From the NCBI GenBank assembly GCA_030649165.1, contig JAUSGG010000227.1, positions 20,324 through 84,323 of the forward strand: a DNA stretch of 64,000 nt, given 5' to 3'. Source of the stretch: Armatimonadota bacterium. GTDB taxonomy: Bacteria; Armatimonadota; UBA5829; JAUSEB01. This document shows, in pieces, positions 9,541 to 15,590 of this stretch (position 1 is the stretch's first letter; each line of letters opens with the position of its first letter). Below the pieces are notes generated by a model, which saw only the letters and a program-made list of their open reading frames with translations, made no database searches and was not told the DNA's origin. A program made the translations under genes and the position numbers.

Positions 9541-10692
9541 ATGCAACTGTTGGATCTGGACCAGATAGTCGCCACTGAAGGACAGCCCCGCAAGACGTTC
9601 TATAAGGACAGCCTCGAAGAGCTTGCCCGATCAATAAAGGAACGCGGCGTGCTCGAACCCATAGTAGTCCGTCCCAGAAACGGAAAGTACGAGATAGTAA
9701 TGGGCGAGCGCCGCTATAGGGCCAGCGTTATGGCCGGGCTGACGCAGATTCCCGCGATCATAAGAGACCTCAGCGATCAGGATGCCAAGTCCGATGCCCT
9801 CCTGGAGAATTTCCAGCGAGAGGACCTGAACCCGATCGAAAAGGCCAGGGCCATCCGCGAACTGCTTACGTTCATGAATTGGGATAAATGCTGCCGGACC
9901 CTTGGCGTGAGCGAAAGCACCGTCCGGCGTTTCCTCGAACTGCTGGAGCTGCCGGAGAGCGTTCAGAAGGAGCTCATCGCCAAAGACGGCGGCTCAGGTG
10001 ATACCGCGTTCACCGAGGGCCACGCGCGCCTTCTTCGCGCCCTCAACGGCGACCTCGGCACGCAGATACGGATAGTCAAGAAGATAAAGGCCGAGAAGCT
10101 CTCGATAGATGAGACCCAGAAACTGCTGGAGGCCATTGCCGACGTCCCCGACAAGAAGGAAGCGTTCCTGCGCGTGCCGCTGAACGTTACCGAGGAAATA
10201 CTCCGCCACACTCGACGCCAGGCGGAGAAGAAGAAACCATTCAAACCGAAAACTGCCGACCTTCATATTAAGTCGCTCGAGCGCACGGCTTCGCTGATGG
10301 TCGATCTTCTCGACGAGCGTCTCGTGGACTTTCTCAACGCCGTGCAGATGAATCAGTTGCTCAGCACGATGAGCGATCTCTACACTAACGTGGACAAGTA
10401 CGCCCAGATGGTGCGCGTCGCCCTTCAGAAGAACGACCACGGCTTCAAGGAAGTCTACGTCCACTGCCCGCTGTGCGGGCGCATCGAGCTCATCGGCAGC
10501 CTCAAGTGCGGCGTCTGTTGGAGCATCCTGCGCAGGTGTCTGGACTGCGGCAGGTACGACCAGATGTACCAGCGCTGCGGCATGTCGGAGCAGTACGTCT
10601 ATCTTTCAGACGCCGAAAACCCAAAGGAGACTTCCCCCTCCTACAAGTGTCCCGACTACAGGCCCAAATACGAGGCCCGCAAAGCCGCGTAA
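9541..10692 (+). CDS. Orphan ParB-like nuclease/CTPase-fold protein with Cys-rich tail
   Basis: A 383-residue ParB/Spo0J-type protein. The ParB N-domain (residues about 1-95) shows the SIKERGVLEPIVVRP segment, the GERRYRAS box (C-motif 2 of ParB CTPases) and ENFQREDLNPIEKA. A HTH follows at about 105-165 (CCRTLGVSESTVRRFLELLEL). The C-terminal 80 residues replace the usual dimerisation domain by a Cys-rich ribbon (HCPLCGR, LKCGVCWSILRRCLDCGRY, then further Cys), which could bind zinc. No parA is adjacent, so a plasmid- or chromosome-partition role is not supported by context. A regulatory DNA-binding role is equally possible. The start at 9541 has a good AAGGAGA ribosome site six bases upstream. 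Confidence 0.88.
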   Translation: MQLLDLDQIVATEGQPRKTFYKDSLEELARSIKERGVLEPIVVRPRNGKYEIVMGERRYRASVMAGLTQIPAIIRDLSDQDAKSDALLENFQREDLNPIEKARAIRELLTFMNWDKCCRTLGVSESTVRRFLELLELPESVQKELIAKDGGSGDTAFTEGHARLLRALNGDLGTQIRIVKKIKAEKLSIDETQKLLEAIADVPDKKEAFLRVPLNVTEEILRHTRRQAEKKKPFKPKTADLHIKSLERTASLMVDLLDERLVDFLNAVQMNQLLSTMSDLYTNVDKYAQMVRVALQKNDHGFKEVYVHCPLCGRIELIGSLKCGVCWSILRRCLDCGRYDQMYQRCGMSEQYVYLSDAENPKETSPSYKCPDYRPKYEARKAA

Positions 10693-10801
10693 CCGGCCGA
10701 ATCCAAATCAGCCAACCCCCGGGGCGGCCCCAGCGCCGCCCCTTCATCCGTCCCATAAGTCCCATAGGTCCAATTCGTCCCACCAACCACCAATCGCATA
10801 C

Positions 10802-10980
10802 CAGGAGCATCGTTTGTGGAAGGCTCACCCTGTTTGAACCCCACCCCCACCCTCCCCTGAAAGGAGAGGGGGCAAATCCCCCCTCCCCGTGGGAGGGGGT
10901 TATAAGATCCCCCCTCCCCGTGGGAGGGGGTTAGGGGGAGGTCCATCTGTGGCTAATGACTACAAACGATGCTCCTGAAC
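10802..10980. mobile_element. MITE-like element with 16-bp terminal inverted repeats (type 2)
   Basis: The sequence CAGGAGCATCGTTTGT at 10802-10817 is perfectly inverted at 10962-10977. The 7-bp word CGCATAC flanks the element on both sides (10795-10801 and 10981-10987), as expected for a target duplication. The inside consists mostly of three family A G/C palindromes. No coding capacity. The exact outer boundary is uncertain by three bases, because the right end has an extra AAC. Confidence 0.75.
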
Positions 10981-11054
10981 CGCATACTGCTGAGCTTGAC
11001 GCAGACTGCCCCACCGCGTACCATAGGGGGTAATTCTAAGCGTAAGCGGCGCGG

Positions 11055-11097
11055 CCGCTCCCTCTCCCTGGAAGGGAGAGGGCTGGGGTGAGGGTTG
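11055..11097. repeat. G/C palindromic repeat (family A)
   Basis: A copy with core ctctccctggaagggagag and the GGGGTGAGGG tail, in the gap between the ParB-like gene and the SpoIIE phosphatase gene. I see no gene in the rest of this gap. Confidence 0.75.
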
Positions 11098-11193
11098 AAG
11101 CGAAATCCAACTTCCAACCTCTAACCTCTAAGTCGGGGGTTGAGCTTATCAAAGGCGCTATAGGTTCCGGCGCGCAGGCTGATACTCAGGACT

Positions 11194-12825
11194 ATGACTG
11201 CAAAGAAGACTGACATCGCAAACGAGAGCATCGGACAAACTGTGAGAAGCGAGGCTGAGTGGCTTCGCGCCGAAGCGGAGCGCACCGGGCGAATCCTCGA
11301 CTCCGTCACTTCGCATACGGACGCGCATCTCGCGTACCTCGACCGGGACTTCAACTTCATCTGGGTGAACTCCACTTACGCCGACAGGTGCGGTCACTCG
11401 AAGGAAGAGCTGACAGGGAGAAATCATTTTCAGTTCTTCCCAAATCCTGAAAACCAGGCCATTTTCGAACAGGTCCGCGATACCGGCACAGCCTGTGAGG
11501 CAAAGGAGAAGCCGTTCGAGTATCCGAAACACCCCGAATGGGGCGTGTCGTACTGGGACTGGACCCTGACGCCGATCAACGACCGCGACGGACGGGTCGA
11601 AGGCTTTGCCTTTTCTCTGCGGGAAGTGACGGAGACGGTGCGCGCTCGACAGCAGATCGAGGCGCTGCGCGCCGAAGCCGAACGCAACGCCAACGAGCTT
11701 GACGCCGTGTTCGCCTCCCTCACCGACGCCCTTCTTGTTTTCGACGAGGCCGGCGATATTGCGAGGGCCAACGAGACGACTCTGCGGCTGTACGGGTTCG
11801 ACCCCGTCGGCAGGCATCGCGATGAGCTGCTCAGGAGCTTGCGAATCTGCTACCCGGACGGAAATCCGGTGCGCTTCGAACAACTGCCGTCCAGCCGGGC
11901 GCTGCGCGGAGAGACCGTAGTCAGCGAGCGGTTCAGCTTCACGAATCTATACGGGAAGCGCGTAACCGCCCTTACCTCGGCAGCGCCCCTTCGTTCGGAG
12001 TCGGGAATATCGGGAGCCGTCACGATACTGCACGATATAACGGAATTGGAACAGGCGGAGCAGGAGTTGGAGGCGGCCTACCGGCACGAGCAGCGCATCG
12101 CCACGGTATTGCAGAACGCGCTCATCTCCGAGGTCAGCCTCGACGTGCCCGGCTACGAGATGGGCGGAAGCTATCAGCCGGCTCTGGCCGAGGCGAAAAT
12201 CGGCGGCGATTTCTACGATGCGTTCCGGCTTTCCGACGGCCGCGTTGCGCTCATTCTTGGGGATGTCGCCGGGAAGGGAATAGAAGCCGCGGTCTACATC
12301 GCTATGTGCAAGAACATCCTGCGAGGATTTGCCCTGGAAATGCCCTCCCCCGCCATCACCCTCGAACGTCTCGACAACGCCCTTCGAGAAACCCTGCCAT
12401 CGACCGAGTTCATCACTCTTGCCTACGCCCTTCTCGATCCGGCGACCGGCGGTGTCAGGTACGCCAGCGGAGGCCACGAGCCCGCCATACTGTATCGCCT
12501 GGAAACCGACTCCGCGTGCGATGTCGCCGCTCCCGGACACGCCCTCGGCAGCGGCGCGCCTTCAGAATTTCGCGAGATCACATTCACGCTCGACCAGGGC
12601 GATGTGCTCGTGATGTACACCGACGGCATAAGCGACGCGGGCCGGCCCCGCAATCGCTACGGACCGTTGGGCATCGGCCTGGAAATCGTGCAGCACAGCC
12701 GCGAGACCGTAAAAGACCTCATCGCCCACATAATGACCGAAGCCGCCAAGCGCGACCGCGCCGACCGCAGCGACGACAAAGCGCTGCTCGTCGTCAGAAG
12801 GGGCGGGAGTTCTGAGTCCTCGTGA
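11194..12825 (+). CDS. PAS-PAS-SpoIIE PP2C-type serine phosphatase
   Basis: A 543-residue cytoplasmic signalling protein. PAS domains lie at about residues 30-145 (AYLDRDFNFIWVNSTYAD) and 165-285 (LVFDEAGDIARANETTLRLYG), joined by a helical linker. A SpoIIE/RsbU phosphatase domain occupies 300-540. Metal-binding and core motifs are present: GGDFYDAF, LILGDVAGKGIEAA, YASGGHEPAIL, MYTDGISDAG and the terminal SDDKALLVV. Such proteins dephosphorylate anti-anti-sigma or other STAS-domain targets in response to a sensed signal. No RsbV/RsbW partner is adjacent, so the target is unknown. It overlaps nothing and ends 10 bp before the convergent hicA gene. Confidence 0.93.
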   Translation: MTAKKTDIANESIGQTVRSEAEWLRAEAERTGRILDSVTSHTDAHLAYLDRDFNFIWVNSTYADRCGHSKEELTGRNHFQFFPNPENQAIFEQVRDTGTACEAKEKPFEYPKHPEWGVSYWDWTLTPINDRDGRVEGFAFSLREVTETVRARQQIEALRAEAERNANELDAVFASLTDALLVFDEAGDIARANETTLRLYGFDPVGRHRDELLRSLRICYPDGNPVRFEQLPSSRALRGETVVSERFSFTNLYGKRVTALTSAAPLRSESGISGAVTILHDITELEQAEQELEAAYRHEQRIATVLQNALISEVSLDVPGYEMGGSYQPALAEAKIGGDFYDAFRLSDGRVALILGDVAGKGIEAAVYIAMCKNILRGFALEMPSPAITLERLDNALRETLPSTEFITLAYALLDPATGGVRYASGGHEPAILYRLETDSACDVAAPGHALGSGAPSEFREITFTLDQGDVLVMYTDGISDAGRPRNRYGPLGIGLEIVQHSRETVKDLIAHIMTEAAKRDRADRSDDKALLVVRRGGSSESS

Positions 12826-12835
12826 GCGCTGGATA

Positions 12836-13117
12836 TCACACTTTGGGCTTTCGGTAATGCCTGCCGATCTTACCTGCGGTCTGCTTGGTGGCGCAGTAGA
12901 ATTGTTCTCGGCTAAGCCCAGACTGGCCGACCATAGACTTAATCAGATCGTCGTCAAACTGGACATAATGCGTGTCTACGGTTACATCCCTCCATCTACC
13001 CCGGATCACCGCTGAGTAAGTGGTATGGCTTCCGGCTGTCTTGCCGCGGTCAAATCCCCATGCGCGTAGAATTCGGATAACCTGGCCAGGCGTTAGAGGG
13101 GGCCATTTCTTGGGCAG
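12836..13117 (-). CDS. hicA: HicA-like toxin (mRNA interferase)
   Basis: A small basic protein of HicA/YcfA type: KKWPPLTPGQVIRILRAWGF, then GSHTTYS, where the catalytic-type His follows GS. Family members cleave mRNA and are neutralised by HicB. The open frame extends upstream into hicB, but no ATG/GTG/TTG suits the start. An AGGAGA site directly after the hicB stop lies six bases before an in-frame CTG at 13117, which makes CTG the best start by position. The longer version from 13159 would overlap hicB by about 30 bp. Gene order is antitoxin first, toxin second, with 11 bp between them on this reading. Confidence 0.75.
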   Translation of the reverse strand: MPKKWPPLTPGQVIRILRAWGFDRGKTAGSHTTYSAVIRGRWRDVTVDTHYVQFDDDLIKSMVGQSGLSREQFYCATKQTAGKIGRHYRKPKV

Positions 13118-13128
13118 AGGTTGTCTCC

Positions 13129-13494
13129 TTACAACGCAAAGCCGAGACGCCGAGTGCAAGGCGGCATTTTGCGCTTAGGAGGATTGAGGAGGCGCGTAAC
13201 GGATGATTTCAATCTGAGCCAGTGGTATTCGGTTTTCACGCTTAACGGAGCCGGGCGATGGCGAAAGCCTTCAATGCCCTCTCGCGCAAGTACCGTGTTC
13301 AGATAGCTGCGGGATGCGTCTCGAAGACGATTCATGGCTACTTCTACAGTCTCGCCTTCGGCAGCCAAATTCAGGTCGATGCAACACGCGAAATAGTGGT
13401 CTGCATGTCGGCGCACAAATGAACGCACGGTCAACGTCCGGTTAAACGGACCTTCAACTTCGGGCGTAGATACCTTACGCTGAGGGCGTGGCAT
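13129..13494 (-). CDS. hicB: HicB-like antitoxin
   Basis: A 121-residue HicB-type protein. The partial RNase H-like fold is visible as FVRRHADHYFACCIDLNLAA followed by EGETVEVAMNRLRDASRSYL (canonical HicB: glycine, threonine, EA-x-x-L). The start ATG has AAGGAG nine bases upstream. It is translated just before the HicA-like toxin. A 35-bp palindrome about 100 bp upstream is a likely autoregulatory operator, fitting known HicB-mediated repression. The C-terminal 30 residues are basic and not clearly conserved. Confidence 0.75.
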   Translation of the reverse strand: MPRPQRKVSTPEVEGPFNRTLTVRSFVRRHADHYFACCIDLNLAAEGETVEVAMNRLRDASRSYLNTVLAREGIEGFRHRPAPLSVKTEYHWLRLKSSVTRLLNPPKRKMPPCTRRLGFAL

Positions 13495-13590
13495 ATCTCA
13501 TGTCTCCTTCGCAGTCCGAACTCAACCCCATTAAATCATTACCCCTCGGTGCGGGCTTTCAAAAGCCTCTATTCTACCTAGATGTTCAAT

Positions 13591-13625
13591 ATAATAGGCA
13601 TGTTCACGGGCCACATGTCTATTAT
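13591..13625. promoter_or_regulatory. Palindromic operator candidate of hicBA
   Basis: Arms ATAATAGGCATG and CATGTCTATTAT (11 of 12 bases complementary) around an 11-base spacer, AT-rich in an otherwise GC-rich region, 97-131 bases upstream of hicB. The TATTAT of one arm can serve as a minus-strand -10 box. Confidence 0.6.
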
Positions 13626-13754
13626 GCCATCTAATAACCGAGGTCTTTAGGGGCGAGCAATTGCAGTCTACAGTAGCCAAGAAGCGGCTGTCAAGCACGG
13701 GAGCACAAAATCAGGTAATTTGTGCGAGTTTCGGGGATTTGAAATCCCAATCAA

Positions 13755-14012
13755 TCACCTTGCCGAGTCTTTCAGATTCTCATTAAGCCCGATCGCAAAT
13801 CCCGCCGCAAGCAGCCCGTTCAGGACGAGCAGCCCTATCTCCGCCGGCGAGCGGGCGCCGGTGGCCAGGCCGGCGCTCGGGGTTATCAGCTCGGCTATAA
13901 GAAGAGCGGTGAGGTGGTTCGCCTTGCCCTCGATCTCGAATACGGCCCTAAGCGGCGCCACGATGTAACGCGTGGCCGCTCCGGCCCCGGCCAGCGTCAA
14001 CAGCCCTTCCAA
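13755..14012 (-). CDS. Small hydrophobic protein at the end of the phage head module
   Basis: An 85-residue protein with two hydrophobic stretches (LTALLIAELITPSAGL and IGLLVLNGLLAAGFAIGL). Size, position at the end of a phage-derived operon and topology suggest a holin-like or other phage membrane protein, but there is no motif to prove it. The start is uncertain: TTG at 14012, or TTG four codons later with GGAAGGG upstream. It follows the 65-residue gene by 17 bp. Confidence 0.5.
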   Translation of the reverse strand: MEGLLTLAGAGAATRYIVAPLRAVFEIEGKANHLTALLIAELITPSAGLATGARSPAEIGLLVLNGLLAAGFAIGLNENLKDSAR

Positions 14013-14029
14013 GATGAAAACCCGTCCAC

Positions 14030-14227
14030 CTATAACTCCTCCACGTACTTGACCATAGCCAGCAACTCGCGCCGGACTCCCTCGATATCCATCCGGTCCA
14101 GCATGCCCAGCAGGAGATGCAGCTTCTGAAGCGCCTTCTCCTTAGCGCGCTTGCCCAGCGTCTTGCGCAGCGCGTCGAGGGCGACCTTCCGCCCGTCGTC
14201 TTTCCACCATTTGCTCAACCAGCTCAT
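14030..14227 (-). CDS. Small basic phage-module protein
   Basis: A 65-residue protein (MSWLSKWWKDDG..., ending MVKYVEEL), predicted to be all-helical and rich in Lys/Leu. The start at 14227 is preferred over the longer frame because GGGAGG lies at ideal distance upstream. No family recognised. It sits 4 bp after the 80-residue gene and is probably co-translated with its neighbours. Confidence 0.55.
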   Translation of the reverse strand: MSWLSKWWKDDGRKVALDALRKTLGKRAKEKALQKLHLLLGMLDRMDIEGVRRELLAMVKYVEEL

Positions 14228-14231
14228 CTGT

Positions 14232-14474
14232 CTACCTCCCGAATATGTGTCCGATAAACGCTCCGACGATGGCGACGGCAAACACCCCCGCGGTCCACTG
14301 CAAGCCCCGCAGGCCGCGCTCCATCGCCACCATCCGTTCCGTGTGCTCGACGATCTTCTCAGGGACCAGGCCGCGTATGGCCTTCAGCTCCGAGAGGACC
14401 GTCTCCAGCTTGTTCTCAATGACCGCCAGGCGAGGCAGCACGTCCGCCTCCCGCGCGGTCTCAGTCCGTCTCAT
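14232..14474 (-). CDS. Small coiled-coil protein with C-terminal membrane anchor
   Basis: Eighty residues: a helical, charged N-terminal part (RLAVIENKLETVLSELKAIR, heptad-like) and a single C-terminal membrane segment (WTAGVFAVAIVGAFIGHIF). This architecture resembles XhlA-type hemolysin/holin accessory proteins of phages, but the similarity is structural only. A strong GGAGGTAGACC site precedes the ATG. Confidence 0.6.
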   Translation of the reverse strand: MRRTETAREADVLPRLAVIENKLETVLSELKAIRGLVPEKIVEHTERMVAMERGLRGLQWTAGVFAVAIVGAFIGHIFGR

Positions 14475-14495
14475 GGTCTACCTCCTCCACTCGCT

Positions 14496-14801
14496 TCATC
14501 CCAGTATCGCGATCTTGGCGACAGTCGTGTTGGCTATCCGCTGCGCCGACGTCTTCAGCACCGTGTAAGTCCGCCCGTCTCGCGCTATCGTATTGCCTAC
14601 CGAAATCGCGGCGTCCGCGGTAGTTACGAGAAAAAGCCCCGGACGAGTCAGCATGGCTACCTCGGTGTCATCGAGGTAGATGTGCATGCGCCCGGTGTCG
14701 AGTTGCTGGAAAAAACCCTTGAGAGCCGTCGTGCCGTTCAGAAGGTAATCCTCGCCAAAGGCCGCCAGCTTTTCGTCCATCCGTTTTTTGAACAACGTCA
14801 T
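14496..14801 (-). CDS. Phage head-completion-like protein
   Basis: A 101-residue protein of mixed beta content (MHIYLDDTEVAML, YTVLKTSAQRIANTTVAKI). Its location directly after the connector-like gene suits a head-tail joining or head-closure component. No decisive motif; the function is inferred from gene order and size. Confidence 0.5.
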   Translation of the reverse strand: MTLFKKRMDEKLAAFGEDYLLNGTTALKGFFQQLDTGRMHIYLDDTEVAMLTRPGLFLVTTADAAISVGNTIARDGRTYTVLKTSAQRIANTTVAKIAILG

Positions 14802-14811
14802 GCCGCCCTCC

Positions 14812-15240
14812 TCACCATATCGGCTCGCCCGAAAGCTCCCTTTCGGAATCGAGAGTCGTGCTTGTCACCTCAACGTCCGCCGAGGCAGCCCGCGCCTTCA
14901 AGTACGGAGCAAGCCGGTCCGTTCCCTGTTGCAGCAGCGCCGCTCCCCGCTCTTTGCGGTCACCGAGCGTCATCCCGGCTATCGTGAATTCCTCCGACGC
15001 GCCGACCTCCCGGAGTACCTGCTCCAGAAACTCGCCGCAGACGATTTCCAGAAGACCCAGCTTCAACGTCGCTTGCAGCCCTGAGTTGCCCGTGTCGGCC
15101 AGATACGAAGGCTCGACGCTGTACTCTACGGCCGGCTGCATTTCGGCGATCAGGCTGTCTATCGCGGAGTCGTAGGAGGTGTCTCCCGTCGCTATCATCA
15201 GCTTTCGCTTCACATCTGTCTTTGTAATCGATATCGCCAT
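14812..15240 (-). CDS. Phage head-tail connector-like protein
   Basis: A 142-residue, mainly helical protein (TKTDVKRKLMIATGDTSYDSAIDSLIAEM is split here as two helices, followed by LLEIVCGEFLEQVL). The pattern of an N-terminal helix pair with conserved small residues is typical of gp6-like connectors that bind the portal. The GGAGG site upstream and a hairpin 29 bases upstream mark its translation start. It lies after the 985-residue gene across a 350-bp repeat-filled gap. Confidence 0.55.
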   Translation of the reverse strand: MAISITKTDVKRKLMIATGDTSYDSAIDSLIAEMQPAVEYSVEPSYLADTGNSGLQATLKLGLLEIVCGEFLEQVLREVGASEEFTIAGMTLGDRKERGAALLQQGTDRLAPYLKARAASADVEVTSTTLDSERELSGEPIW

Positions 15241-15268
15241 AGCCCCTCCTTCTAACCTCTAACAAAAT

Positions 15269-15292
15269 CGGGCGCGAACCTCACCGCGCCCG
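15269..15292 (-). terminator. Hairpin with TTTTG tail upstream of the connector gene
   Basis: CGGGCGCG and CGCGCCCG pair around an 8-base loop. On the minus strand it is followed by ATTTTGTT. It could terminate or attenuate transcription between the 985-residue gene and the connector gene. One of four similar hairpins in the head module. Confidence 0.55.
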
Positions 15293-15337
15293 AAATCCGA
15301 TCGTCCGGGATCCCGCAAACCTCACAAACCTCGCCCC

Positions 15338-15382
15338 GCCAATCCCCTCCCCGCATCGGGGAGGGTTAGGGAGGGGTTCCCC
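15338..15382. repeat. G/C palindromic repeat (family A)
   Basis: Copy with core cccctccccgcatcggggagg and GGGGAGGGG tail in the gap between phage structural genes. Confidence 0.75.
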
Positions 15383-15383
15383 G

Positions 15384-15528
15384 TTCACCGCTCACCGCTC
15401 GCTGCTCACTCCCAGCGCCTGTCATTCCGAGGAACGAGGAATCTGCTTTTTCCCGTTCACCGTTCCCCGCTCACCGCTCACTCCCAGCGCCTGTCATTCC
15501 CAGGAACGACGAATCTGCTTTTTCCCGT
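15384..15528. repeat. Two direct copies of a 70-bp unit related to the IS66-like MITE interior
   Basis: Two near-identical units (15384-15454 and 15458-15528) each contain ttcaccgctcac, cagcgcctgtcattcc and ggaatctgctttttccc-type segments. The gtcattcc...aatctgctttttcc part is the reverse complement of the inner half of the MITE at 32536 and 38551, but the terminal repeats are missing. Confidence 0.7.
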
Positions 15529-15537
15529 CCGGTATTC

Positions 15538-15588
15538 TAACTCCTAACTCCTAACTCCTAACTCCTAACTCCTAACTCCTAACTCCCC
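15538..15588. repeat. CTAACTC heptamer tandem repeat
   Basis: Seven nearly perfect copies of the heptamer taactcc end three bases before the stop of the 985-residue gene. Read in that gene's direction it gives TAG/TTAG triplets in all frames. Confidence 0.8.
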
Positions 15589-15590
15589 CC

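Noticed and set aside
15538..15588. CRISPR or telomere-like array
   Set aside because: Heptamer repeats without spacers; CCCTAA-like units here are imperfect and internal to the chromosome.
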